Positions 6,683-16,400 of a stretch of DNA of 36,874 nucleotides are shown here, one piece after another. The DNA lies in assembly GCA_013415565.1 (NCBI GenBank), contig JAAEET010000015.1, positions 1-36,874 of the forward strand. The letters run 5' to 3'. The notes under the pieces are model-generated. The model was given only the letters and a program-made list of their open reading frames with translations, did not search any database and had not been told where the DNA came from. Numbering within the stretch: position 1 is the stretch's first letter; the number at the start of each line of letters is the position of its first letter. A program made the position numbers and the translations under genes. The DNA is from Methanomicrobiales archaeon (lineage in GTDB: Archaea > Halobacteriota > Methanomicrobia > Methanomicrobiales > Methanospirillaceae).

Positions 6683-8341
6683 TCATTCCTCGATCAGGGC
6701 CTTCTGCATCTCTATCTGCCGGAGCTCGTTCCGCTTGATCTTGCCGGAGAGCGTCTTCGGAAGCTCGTCCACGAACTCAACGGCCCGCGGGTACTTGTAG
6801 GGGGCGGTCGTCCGGCGGACGTGTGACTGGATGTCCTTGATAAGGGTCTCGGACGGCTCATACCCGGGCTTGAGCACGATGAAGGCTTTCACGATGACCC
6901 CCCGGATCAGGTCCGGTGAGCCCACAACGGCGGATTCCTGGACGGCGGGGTGCTCGAGAAGCGCACTCTCCACCTCGAAGGGACCGATCCGGTAACCGGA
7001 AGACTTGATGATATCATCGTCCCGGCCGACGAACCAGAAGTAGCCGTCCTTGTCCATGTACGCCTTGTCACCGGTATAGTAGAACCCGTTCACGAACGAG
7101 ACCGCGTTCGCCTCGGGGCTGTTGATGTACTCGACAAAGAGGCCCACCGGGCGCGGGTTGAGGGAGATGGCGATCCGTCCTTCCTCACCCATCTCGACCG
7201 GCTTTCCCTCATCATCATGGAGTTCGACATGCCATCCCGGCGCAGGTTTGCCCATCGAACCCGGCTTAGTCTCCATCCCCCGGAAGGTGCCGATGCAGCA
7301 GACGGTCTCGGTCTGGCCGTAACCCTCCGATATGGTCTGGCCGGTGCCTTCCATCCAGACCCTGACCACCTCGGGATTGAGCGGCTCCCCTGCACTGGTG
7401 CAGCGACGGAGCTCGCGGAGATCGAACTTTTCGAGGTCGGCAAGGATCAGCATCCGGTAGATGGTAGGCGGCACACAGAACGTGGAGATCTCGTATTTCT
7501 CGAGGAGGGGGAGCAACTCGGTCGCCTTGAACTTGCCCCGCACATCGTAGACAAAGATGCAGGCCCCGCAGATCCACTGGCCGAAGATCTTGCCCCAGGC
7601 GCACTTCGCCCAGCCGGTATCAGAGGACGTGAAATGGACATCATGGTCCGAGACATCCTGCCAGAGCCGGGCGGTGACGATATGCCCGAGGGGGTAACTC
7701 TGGTTATGGAGCACCATCTTCGGCTCACCCGTTGTCCCCGAAGTGAAGTAGATCAGCATCGGATCGGTGGAAAGCGTCTTTTTTCCGGACGGCAGGCTGA
7801 CAGACCGGAAGGAGACCGGTGCAGGATAGAGCAACTCGTTTGGAAAGTTCACCCACCCGGGAAGTTCACCGTCGACCAGGAACCGGCATGTCAGGGTGGA
7901 GCACTCTTCGGTGACCTCCTCCACCTTGGCCGAGTTCTCGAGATTGGTGATGATCATCTTGAACTTCCCGGCATTCAGCCGGTAGCGGATATCCTTCGGG
8001 GTGAGCATGGTCGGGCAAGGACAGAGCACCGCGCCGAGCTTGATCAGGGCGATGACAAAGATCCACCACTCCGGGATCCGGGGGAGCATCAGGAGTACCC
8101 GGTCGCCTTTCTGGATGCCGTACTTGATCAGGATATTTGCCGCCTGGTTTGAGAGATTTTTCAGGTCCCGGAACGAGTACTTCTTCTCCTCTCCCTTCTG
8201 GCTGACCCAGATCATGGCCAGCTTGTTCCGGTCCTTCTCGGCCCAGGCATCAATCACATCGAAGCCGAAGTTGTAGTATTTGGGGACCTCGATCCGGAAG
8301 TCACAGCAGAGGCCCTCGTAGTCTGGATACCTGTCAGTCAT
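6683..8341 (-). CDS. AMP-forming acyl-CoA synthetase 2 (paralogue)
   Basis: A 552-residue paralogue of the preceding synthetase, with collinear motifs: YFTSGTTGEPKMVLHN, the GYGQTE adenylation motif, YYTGDKAYMDKDGYFWFVGRDDD and the C-terminal TLSGKIKR. The two proteins share long identical runs, so they arose by tandem duplication, but differ in the putative acyl pocket (for instance AGCTLVYD.. versus AGACIFVYD.. and the segment after DRPVGLF). The start codon ATG at 8341 has no Shine-Dalgarno sequence. A TATA element at 8382-8388 lies about 45 nt upstream. Separate promoters for the two copies suggest different regulation, perhaps for acetate versus longer acids. Confidence 0.88.
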   Translation of the reverse strand: MTDRYPDYEGLCCDFRIEVPKYYNFGFDVIDAWAEKDRNKLAMIWVSQKGEEKKYSFRDLKNLSNQAANILIKYGIQKGDRVLLMLPRIPEWWIFVIALIKLGAVLCPCPTMLTPKDIRYRLNAGKFKMIITNLENSAKVEEVTEECSTLTCRFLVDGELPGWVNFPNELLYPAPVSFRSVSLPSGKKTLSTDPMLIYFTSGTTGEPKMVLHNQSYPLGHIVTARLWQDVSDHDVHFTSSDTGWAKCAWGKIFGQWICGACIFVYDVRGKFKATELLPLLEKYEISTFCVPPTIYRMLILADLEKFDLRELRRCTSAGEPLNPEVVRVWMEGTGQTISEGYGQTETVCCIGTFRGMETKPGSMGKPAPGWHVELHDDEGKPVEMGEEGRIAISLNPRPVGLFVEYINSPEANAVSFVNGFYYTGDKAYMDKDGYFWFVGRDDDIIKSSGYRIGPFEVESALLEHPAVQESAVVGSPDLIRGVIVKAFIVLKPGYEPSETLIKDIQSHVRRTTAPYKYPRAVEFVDELPKTLSGKIKRNELRQIEMQKALIEE

Positions 8342-8381
8342 GAACTAAAAAAATTGGCCGTGATCTCACATCAACCTGTCC

Positions 8382-8388
8382 TTTTAAA
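8382..8388. promoter_or_regulatory. TATA element possibly shared by divergent tbp and acyl-CoA synthetase 2
   Basis: TTTTAAA within CTTTTAAACGG is nearly self-complementary and is the only good TATA box I see in the 115-nt gap between the divergent starts at 8341 and 8457. Read rightward it predicts transcription of tbp from about 8412. Read leftward it predicts a start near 8360 for the synthetase. Confidence 0.4.
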
Positions 8389-8456
8389 CGGGCCGGAATC
8401 GGGAAGATTCGAAATTTCAACAGTATTATCGTGTACCCGGGTTCATGTAGGTAGAG

Positions 8457-9011
8457 ATGATCCCTGCGAAGTACGATTCGCTGAAGATCGAGAATATCGT
8501 GGCATCGGGGGCGATAGCCGATTCCATCAACCTCGCGGAGGTGGCGGAACGGGTGGACTCCTGCGAGCTCAATACAAAACGGTTCCCCGGGGCGGTCCTG
8601 AGGATAGAGGAACCGAAAATCGCCTCGCTCATCTTCTCCTCAGGAAAGGTGGTGCTGACCGGTATCCGGAATGAGGAGGCTCTCGCCGCAGGCCTCGCCC
8701 ACATCATCAAGGAGATGCGCAACGCCGGAGTGGATACCTATGATACGCCGAGAGTCGCCATCACCAACATCGTCTGTTCCTACGACATCGGGAAATATAT
8801 CAACCTGAATAAGCTGGTGATCACCCTGAACCTCGAGAATATCGAGTACGAGCCGGAGCAGTTTCCCGGCCTGGTCTACCGGCTCGGCGACCCGAAGATC
8901 GTCGCCCTTCTCTTCTCCTCGGGAAAGATCATCCTGACCGGGGGAAGGAATCTCGAAGATATCAGGAGAGGCCTCGACCTCCTTGAAACGAAACTCGGGA
9001 ACGTGATATGA
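8457..9011 (+). CDS. tbp: TATA-box binding protein
   Basis: A 184-residue protein made of two direct repeats of the TBP saddle fold (about residues 8-92 and 99-182). Each repeat has the FPG and (L)xFSSGK motifs, and the four phenylalanines that kink TATA DNA are kept (F43, F60, F136, F153). It recruits TFB and RNA polymerase to promoters. The first repeat is more divergent than usual (RFPGAVLRIEEPKIASLIF), and there is no acidic C-terminal tail, so it may be one of several TBPs in the genome. The ATG is preceded by GGTAGAG. It ends 1 nt from the convergent helicase gene. Confidence 0.95.
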   Translation: MIPAKYDSLKIENIVASGAIADSINLAEVAERVDSCELNTKRFPGAVLRIEEPKIASLIFSSGKVVLTGIRNEEALAAGLAHIIKEMRNAGVDTYDTPRVAITNIVCSYDIGKYINLNKLVITLNLENIEYEPEQFPGLVYRLGDPKIVALLFSSGKIILTGGRNLEDIRRGLDLLETKLGNVI

Positions 9012-9012
9012 T

Positions 9013-11703
9013 TCACCAGTACTTCCGGGTCCGGATGTAGTTCCGTTCCGCTTTCAGGATCTCGGCAAAGAAGGCATCGCCATCGGTGAGCGTGGCGAGG
9101 ATCCGGGAAGCGATCTCCGGCCCGACTCCTTTGGCCGCAAGCGTGAGGACCGCTTTTTTTCCGCCCGAGAGCACGATGTTTGCGTTCCGGAACAGGCGCG
9201 CCTCGACGGCCTTCTCCTCTCCGGACTTCTCCTTCTTCGCCGCTACGGCATACAGCGGCTCCTCCCAGGGCTTGAGTACGGCGATAAGCCGGGCGCCGCA
9301 CCTGGGGCAGACCGGATGCTCCTGGACCCTGCCGGCAACCGTACGGCTTTTCCATTTCCGGCAGTTCATGCAGGCGAGGATGATCTCCTGCCCCTCGATC
9401 CGGCGCCTCAGCGTGGAAAGGACGGCCTGGTCGGTCAGGGGAGGAGGCATCTGGTCCCGCGATGAAAAGAGACCGTCCGCCCCGAGAATGGAAAGCCGGC
9501 CGATCTCTACGGCGATGGACCCGTCCCGGACCTGGGCAAGCACCCGGGCCGCGGCAGGGACGTCCATGTAGACCGAAAAGAGCTCCCGGTAGGCTTCCTG
9601 CTGTACCACGGTGTTTTCAAAGAGCTCGATCAGTCTGTAGCTGCTCAGGCGCTCGTAATCTGCATCGGGATCAATCGCCCCGAATTTCTTGGCGATCTGG
9701 ACCAGTTTCCATTTGAAGAGCGCCGTCCGTTTCATGGCGATCTGGAGGATGCCTTCGACATGGGCCGGATCGAGCCCGACCAGGACATCCCTGACGTCGG
9801 CCGCCGCAACGTGGGAGGGGAGACGGAAGAGGATGCGGTATGCATCGATCTCGATTCCCACCGTGGTCCCGAACCGTGCTGAGAGGAGGACCGAGATCGC
9901 CCTCCCGAGCGCCTCGTTGGCCCGGTGCCCGGCACAGCAGTTGCAGACCACTCCTTCCTGCCCGCTCTCAAGCATGATCAGCCGGTCATCCGGAACCCTG
10001 CTCCGGTTCCGGTCCATCTCGGCAAGGAAGGCGGAAGCGAACCGGTCGGACGGCCCACCGGCATCATATGCCGGAAACGATCGGGTCCTCCGGAGCTCCC
10101 CGACTTCCCGGGCGACGGCGAAAGGAACCGGGATCTGCTCCCCTTCCCAGGAGGGGAGCTCCCCCTTGACCCTGCGGGCGGGCTCGACAATGATCCTGCC
10201 CTCTTCCAGGTCGAGCACCCGCCAGAGCTGCCCCTTGGTGATGAACACCGCCCCGGTATAGACCGATCCCACCACGAACGATTCATCGAGGGTTCCGACG
10301 GTCCTGCGGGAGACCATGTCGAAGACCTGCACCTTCCGTTCATCGTGGATCATGGAGAGGTTGGCAGCGAGGTAGCGGCGGGCCCGGAGCGTGGTGATCA
10401 CCTCGTCGCCATCCAGGCGGATCAGGCGGTGCTCGGCCATCTGGGTGCAGACCCGGTCGAGGAGATCGCCTGCCATAGAGAACGTGGAGCACCGGCCTAT
10501 GATGCGCCGGATCCGTTCGCGGGAGATCCGGCCGTACTCCACCGCCATCCCGGCAACCTGGTTGGCGAGAACATCGGCGGGATTGAGCGGCGGGTGGACA
10601 TCCTCGACCTCCCCTGCCTTTGCCCGACGGGCGATGACCAGCGATTCGAGGAGGTCGTCGAATCCGGTGGCGAGGATGGTCCCCCGGGAGGTCTCGTACA
10701 GGCTGTGGCCCGCCCGGCCGACCCGCTGTACCAGCCGGGAGACCTCGCGGGGAGAGCCGAACTGGATCACGTGCTCGATGTGCCCGATATCGATCCCGAG
10801 CTCCATGGACGAGGTGCAGATCAGTCCCCTGAGCTGGCCTGCCTTGAACCGCTCTTCCGCATCGATCCTGACCTCCCGTGAGAGCGATCCGTGGTGCACA
10901 TCGACATCGCCGCGGGAGAAGAGCTGGTGGCCGAGCGCTTCGGCCGTCACCCGGGTGTTCACGAAGATCAGAGTGGAACCGTGCCGGTCCATCGCCTCTT
11001 CGATCCACCGGGCCTGTTTCTCGAAGGAGTCCCCGGCGAACTCAACGGAGATATCGAGGTGCTTGGACACATCAACCTCGACGACTGAAAAATCCCGCTC
11101 CCCGCAGAGGAAGCGTCCCATCTCCCCGGGATTCCCGACCGTTGCCGAGAGGCCGATCCGCTGGAACTCCCCGCAGTACTCCGCGAGCCGCTCCAGGGCA
11201 ACCGTGAGCTGTGCTCCCCGTTTGCCCCCGGCAAGCTCATGGATCTCGTCAACGATCACATACCGGATGTTCCGGAGGTGCTTCCTGAGCACCTTGCCCA
11301 TGAAGAGTGCCTGGAGCGTCTCGGGCGTGGTGATGAGGAGTTCGGGAGGGGAGAGGGCCTGTTTGCGCCGCTCCGTGGCGGTTGTGTCGCCGTGCCTGAC
11401 CCCCACGGTTATTCCGAGCTCAGTGCACCACCAGGATAAGCGCTGGAGCATATCCCGGTTCAGGGACCGGAGCGGGGTGATATAGAGGGCGGAGAAGCCG
11501 GCCGACCGCCCCTTCAGCAGGGCATCGAGGACCGGTATCATCGCACTCTCGGTCTTTCCCGTCCCGGTCGGCGCGATCAGGATCAGGTGCTTTCCCGCCT
11601 GCACCTGGGGAAGGGCGAGGCTCTGGATCTCGGAGAGCTCCGCAAATCCCCGTTTCCGGATACATTCCCGGACCTTCGGGTCAAGGTTCCTGGTCTGCTC
11701 CAT
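9013..11703 (-). CDS. Lhr-family superfamily 2 helicase (Lhr2-like)
   Basis: An 896-residue ATP-dependent nucleic acid helicase. Motif I APTGTGKTESA is at about residues 42-52, motif II is DEIH (about 151-154) followed by the Lhr signature GGKRGAQL, motif III is SATVGNP, and motif VI is QRVGRAGH. After the Lhr winged-helix core there is a zinc ribbon with two CxxC pairs (about 778-806) and a C-terminal helix-hairpin-helix (AAKGVGPEIASRIL), a layout typical of archaeal Lhr2 proteins involved in DNA repair or RNA-DNA hybrid unwinding. The ATG at 11703 has GGAGGAG upstream. A frame open to 11997 on the same strand only reflects overlap with the neighbour. Its start overlaps the end of the phosphoesterase gene by 23 nt. 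Confidence 0.9.
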   Translation of the reverse strand: MEQTRNLDPKVRECIRKRGFAELSEIQSLALPQVQAGKHLILIAPTGTGKTESAMIPVLDALLKGRSAGFSALYITPLRSLNRDMLQRLSWWCTELGITVGVRHGDTTATERRKQALSPPELLITTPETLQALFMGKVLRKHLRNIRYVIVDEIHELAGGKRGAQLTVALERLAEYCGEFQRIGLSATVGNPGEMGRFLCGERDFSVVEVDVSKHLDISVEFAGDSFEKQARWIEEAMDRHGSTLIFVNTRVTAEALGHQLFSRGDVDVHHGSLSREVRIDAEERFKAGQLRGLICTSSMELGIDIGHIEHVIQFGSPREVSRLVQRVGRAGHSLYETSRGTILATGFDDLLESLVIARRAKAGEVEDVHPPLNPADVLANQVAGMAVEYGRISRERIRRIIGRCSTFSMAGDLLDRVCTQMAEHRLIRLDGDEVITTLRARRYLAANLSMIHDERKVQVFDMVSRRTVGTLDESFVVGSVYTGAVFITKGQLWRVLDLEEGRIIVEPARRVKGELPSWEGEQIPVPFAVAREVGELRRTRSFPAYDAGGPSDRFASAFLAEMDRNRSRVPDDRLIMLESGQEGVVCNCCAGHRANEALGRAISVLLSARFGTTVGIEIDAYRILFRLPSHVAAADVRDVLVGLDPAHVEGILQIAMKRTALFKWKLVQIAKKFGAIDPDADYERLSSYRLIELFENTVVQQEAYRELFSVYMDVPAAARVLAQVRDGSIAVEIGRLSILGADGLFSSRDQMPPPLTDQAVLSTLRRRIEGQEIILACMNCRKWKSRTVAGRVQEHPVCPRCGARLIAVLKPWEEPLYAVAAKKEKSGEEKAVEARLFRNANIVLSGGKKAVLTLAAKGVGPEIASRILATLTDGDAFFAEILKAERNYIRTRKYW

Positions 11704-12439
11704 ACTCCTCCAGCGATGAAACCGGCCCGATGAAGGTGCCGTCGGGAAGGAAGACCTCGGCCGCGTCCCACCTGATACAGCGGGAGAGGGGCGAGAACGG
11801 ATCCCGGACCGTGCGTACCAGGTCATACCCCGACAGTTCGTTGAAGGCAGGCATGAACAATACCCGGGTTGACTCACGGTCGCCGGGCGGAAATCCCAGG
11901 CACTGCTCGTTTGCAGGCGAAAAGAGGTAGACGGGGGATCGCATGGCACATCCCACCTCGTCCCTGAGGCTCGCAAGCGGGTGGTGGTGGCCGGCAATGA
12001 TCAGGTGGCCGGCAAGCGAGGGGTCGGGGTACATGTGGCCGTGGACATAGCCGGTTCCGTCCACGACGGCCCCCTCTTTGGGCAGGATCTCTTCGGGTTC
12101 AAAGAACCGTTCGATACCGGTATCATGGTTGCCGGGAACGATACGGACCGGCACGAGCGACCGGAGGCGTTCGACTATCCCCGGGATCTCCCGGAACTCC
12201 TGCCGGGACGTGTAAGGTACCCCGTGTTTCAGGTCGCCGAGGATGATGAGGAGATCCGGGGCGGCATCATTGATACAGGCTTCGAGCCGTTCCAGCCGAT
12301 CCCTGCTTCGGCTCCGGAAATGAAGCCCGTGGCGGGCCAGGTCGGACTCGATTCCCAGGTGGAGGTCGGCAACCGAGAGCACCCGCATGGTATTGCTGAC
12401 CAGCAGCGCCGGTCCCCCTCCGAAAAATCCGAGGGTCAT
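11681..12439 (-). CDS. RPA-associated metallophosphoesterase (Rpe/COG1407-like)
   Basis: A 252-residue calcineurin-fold phosphoesterase. The metal-binding motifs are in order: VADLHLG, ILGDLKHG, PGNHD, HGH and AGHHHP. The GGPALLV segment ahead of VADLHLG is found in the archaeal family seen next to RPA genes in haloarchaea (rpe), where it is thought to be a nuclease or phosphatase in DNA repair. The ATG at 12439 overlaps the stop of the upstream gene as ATGA, which points to coupled translation; an ATG at 12388 would cut off the conserved N-terminus. No biochemical substrate can be inferred. Confidence 0.85.
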   Translation of the reverse strand: MTLGFFGGGPALLVSNTMRVLSVADLHLGIESDLARHGLHFRSRSRDRLERLEACINDAAPDLLIILGDLKHGVPYTSRQEFREIPGIVERLRSLVPVRIVPGNHDTGIERFFEPEEILPKEGAVVDGTGYVHGHMYPDPSLAGHLIIAGHHHPLASLRDEVGCAMRSPVYLFSPANEQCLGFPPGDRESTRVLFMPAFNELSGYDLVRTVRDPFSPLSRCIRWDAAEVFLPDGTFIGPVSSLEEYGADQEP

Positions 12440-13182
12440 AGCGGCTTGAAGACCTCTCGTGCCGGCTGGTAGCATTCATCTTCCTCCAGGAGGACGCGGA
12501 CCGCCTCCCGGAGCTCCCGGGCCCCGATACCGGACTTCCCGGCAATGACGGCGAGATCATCGTAGGAAATCCCCTTCTTCCCGGCAGACTCCCTGATAAT
12601 GGCGAGCACGGTTGCCGTGATCTCTTCCTTTGAGCGGCCTGCTCCGGGCGACGACACTCCCTCGAGCGCATGAGAGACCATCCCGGCGAGGTCCCTGATC
12701 CCCTCAACACCAATAGTGTACTGGCGGAGTGCCGTGATAACGGGCACCGGACCGGTTCCGGAACTGAGGGTTTCGGCAAGAAGGGCCAGCCGGTCACAGG
12801 TGATCTCTGCTGTCCTCACGATCCAGCGGTCCCGCATTTCCCGGTCTGATTCCTGGATATGGAGGAGCGAGACACCCGGGCCCTTATCCCCCGTGAAGAA
12901 GACCGCCTCGCCGACCACTGTCACGAACGAGGGTGCGGCGAGGTCCCGGAGCACCTCCTGCTGCTCCCGGTCAGGCCGTTCCGCCCTGATCTCGAACACT
13001 CCCGTGGGATCCGCCACCCTTCCGTACCAGAGGCCGGGACCCCGCTGTTCCGCCGCGGTGAGCGCCCCGGCTAAAAAGATCTGACGGCAGCATGCGCCGG
13101 TGGGCGTGAGTACCCGGTCCTGGCAGAGGGGTAATCGTGCCCGTGCATATTCGCCTGCAAATACCCGCGTCGTTCCTTCCAA
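12436..13182 (-). CDS. RPA-associated OB-fold protein (RPAP/COG3390-like)
   Basis: A 248-residue protein with an N-terminal OB-fold-like part (about residues 1-110, with ILAGAL.. and WYGRVADPTGVFEIRA) and a C-terminal winged-helix-like part (about 165-245, KEEITATVLAIIRE...). This is the pattern of archaeal RPA-associated proteins, which partner single-strand binding protein RPA3 or RPA1. In haloarchaea the gene order rpa-rpap-rpe is conserved; here the rpa gene is not adjacent and must lie elsewhere. The start is a TTG at 13182 with GGAG about 12 nt upstream; this gives the family's early VFAGEY block. Confidence in the family is good, in the start moderate. Confidence 0.75.
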   Translation of the reverse strand: MEGTTRVFAGEYARARLPLCQDRVLTPTGACCRQIFLAGALTAAEQRGPGLWYGRVADPTGVFEIRAERPDREQQEVLRDLAAPSFVTVVGEAVFFTGDKGPGVSLLHIQESDREMRDRWIVRTAEITCDRLALLAETLSSGTGPVPVITALRQYTIGVEGIRDLAGMVSHALEGVSSPGAGRSKEEITATVLAIIRESAGKKGISYDDLAVIAGKSGIGARELREAVRVLLEEDECYQPAREVFKPL

Positions 13183-13442
13183 AAACGATCAGCTCCGGAG
13201 GTGGCCGGCGGCCCCATAACGGACGGCTGCCCTCTCCTTTTCATGTACTACGTTTGCGGCGAGAGAAAATATCCATTATGTTCGGGGACATACCGTACAG
13301 GTGGTACGCAAAACAGGAGAGCACATGCCGACCAATCTAGGTCTGGTTAAAACGCTTCATGCGTAAAAAGAGGGAAAAAACAGGCGAATCACCAGATATA
13401 TTTATATAGGATGACTTCACCATCTGACTTAAAGGGCTCTTT
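13183..13442. other. Divergent intergenic region
   Basis: This 260-nt gap separates the RPA-associated operon (minus) from the giant surface protein (plus). The right end carries an excellent TATA box (13396-13408). For the minus-strand operon I see only weak A/T stretches (around 13265-13285). No gene or clear RNA structure is visible. Confidence 0.5.
13396..13408 (+). promoter_or_regulatory. TATA box of the giant surface protein gene
   Basis: ATATATTTATATA lies 35-47 nt before the ATG at 13443. A start of transcription near 13430 and a leader of about 13 nt are expected. GGG at 13435-13437 is only a weak ribosome binding site. Confidence 0.55.
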
Positions 13443-16400
13443 ATGAAAACCAATCGCATCTTGCTGTTATTATTACTCTTGGTGCCCTTAGCGGGGATCC
13501 TCTGCCTGAGCGCTGCAGGGGATGTACCTGGCGCCACGGCACCAGTTCTCCCTGACACTGCTCCTTCCGGAGGGGGGGAGTATGGGGACACATTGTTTGG
13601 ACCAGCTGAACAGGACGGAATGCCTGCTTCACTCCCCCTTGTTTTTATCAGGAATGCCGGGCAGTTCCGTGACGACATACTCTTCATGGTCATATCCGAT
13701 GCCGGCCCGGTCTCATTCAGTACAGACGGCTCCGCATTCAGGGTGATCTCTCCCGAGAATGGACAGTCGGCGCTCCTCACCTACCGGTTTGAGGGGGCTT
13801 CGGGAGCGGCAGCCGTGGAAGGAGTGGACCGGCTCGACTGCGAGGCCAACTTCCTGTCGGGGGCCGACCCGTCAGCATGGATAACCGGCGTGGAGACCTA
13901 CCGTGCGCTCCGGTACGTCGACCTCTACCCCGGGATCGATCTCCTGTATGAAGGAGTACCCGACGGTCTCAAGAGCACCTATATCGTCCGGCCAGGTGCA
14001 GACCCCGGTGCCATCAATATTGAATACTCTGGCCAGGACGAACTCTCGATTGGCCCGGACGGAACCCTGCTCCTCGTCACCCCGGCAGGATCGATCACCC
14101 ACAGCGCTCCCTACTGTTATCAGGTGATCGATGGCTCGATAGTCGAGGTACGCTCAGCCTATACCGTATGCGGCCAGCATGTCGGTTTTGCAATCGGCTC
14201 CTATGACCCGGACTACGACCTGGTCATCGATCCGGTGATGAAGTATGGCCTGTACCTCAAGGGGACGGGGATGGCCGACGCGTTCGGAGTTGCCCTGGAT
14301 TCGAAGAGAAACGCCTATGTGACCGGCAGATCATTCCCCACCCCCTACGATGTCCCCGCGGACAGCAGCGGAAACAATGCTGGCGGGACCGATGTTGTCG
14401 TTGTCAAGATCAATCCCGACGGGACCGCACCGGTCTACATCACGTATCTCGGTGGTAATGGGGACGAGACCGGGTACGGTATCAGGGTCGATGGAGACGG
14501 GAGTGCGTATATTGCCGGAACCACCAACTCTACCGATTTCCCGGTGGCAAATCCCCTGCAGGCCGCACTGGCCGGACAGACTGATGCCTTCATCGCCCGG
14601 CTGGCACCGAACGGCACCTCCCTCATCTACTCGACGTATATCGGCGGAACCGGGCAGGACTACGGGTATGCCATCGACATCGACACGGCCGGGAATGCGT
14701 ATATCACCGGCAGCACCGATTCGAAGATCTTCCCGGTAACGAGCGTCCTCCACCATACCACCCTGGCGGGGATCAATGATGCCTACATCGTCAAGGTCAG
14801 CGCCGACGGGGAGGATCTGGTCTACTCCGAGTACATCGGCGGCATCATCATGGATACGGGATACGGGATCGCGGTCGACGAATCCGGCAGCGCCTATATC
14901 ACCGGCGAGACCTATTCCTGGAACTTCCCGGTGCTCAACGCCTACCAGCCTGCCTTCGGCGGCTACAGTGATGTCTTCATCACCAAGGTGGCTCCGGCAG
15001 GATACCCGTTCGTCTATTCCACTTATCTCGGCGGCTCGGACATGGACGGCGGCAGGGCGATCGATGTGGACGCCGCCGGCTATGCTTACGTGACCGGCCT
15101 GACCCGTTCACGGAATTTCCCGACAGCGGATGCATTCAAACCGGTCCAGCCCGGACTGATCTCATCGTTCTACAGCCGTCTTGCCCCATCGGGCAGCGCA
15201 CTCGCCTATTCGACGTATCTCACCGGGCCCGGTTTTGACGAAGGGCGGGGCATCGCTGTAACGCCTTCCGGATACGTCTATATCACCGGCATCACCAAGG
15301 CGCCGAACCTGCAGCTGTATGATCCCTTCCAGCCCGTATTCGGCGGCGGGGTATCGGATGCTTTCGTGGCGAAGTTCGTGAACGGCGAAGTGTTTCCCGC
15401 CTACCTCACCTATCTCGGAGGAGACGGCAAGGATGAAGGACATGCGCTGACAGTCGATGGTATCTGCGGCGTATATGTCGCCGGTCTGACCAAGTCCACC
15501 AATTTCCCGAGCTCGGATCCCTACCCGGATACCTTCATCCCGAAGGGTGACGGCGGATTCATTGTCCTGTTCTGGGACGAAGAGATCTGCTGCACCCCGC
15601 CGGTGGCCGGATTCAGTGCCGATCCCGATGCAGGATACGCACCTCTCGACGTGCAGTTCACGGATCTCTCGAGCGGGGAACCGGACTCATGGTTCTGGGA
15701 GTTCGGGGACGGTGCAACCTCCACCGAGCAGAACCCGGCTCATACCTACACCGGGGTCGGGAACTACACCGTCAACCTCACCGTGGAGAATTTATGCGGG
15801 ACCGACGAAACATCCGGAGTGATCATTGTCATCTGCCTTGAACCGGTGGCAGGGTTCGTAGCCGATCCCGATTCAGGATACGCACCCCTCGACGTCCAGT
15901 TCACCGACACGTCCCAGAACAACGTGACCTCGTGGTCATGGGAGTTCGGGGACGGTGCAACCTCCACCGAGCAGAACCCGGCTCATACCTACACCGAAGT
16001 CGGGAACTATACCGTCAACCTCACCGTGGAGAATTCATGCGGGACCGACGAAACATCCCGGATCATCCGGGTGGTGCCCTGCATCCCCCCTGTCGCTGAT
16101 TTCACCGCAAATCAGACCACCGGCCACCCCCCAGTGACGGTCCAGTTCTATGACCTCTCAACCCAGGATCCGACGGCATGGTACTGGGAGTTCGGTACGG
16201 GAGCGACCTCCACCGAACAGAATCCGGTCTACACCTACACCCAGATCGGCACCTACACCGTGAACCTGACGGTCTGGAACGACTGCGGCAATGACACGGT
16301 ATCGAAGATAGCATTTATTGTGACCGTTCCCTGTACCACGCCGATGACCACGGTTCCGACGACGATACCAACAACCTGCCCGACCACGGAACCAACGACG

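Noticed and set aside
11704-11997. 98-residue N-terminal extension of the Lhr-like helicase
   Set aside because: The extension overlies the phosphoesterase gene in another frame, has no family match, and the ATG at 11703 has a strong ribosome binding site (GGAGGAG).
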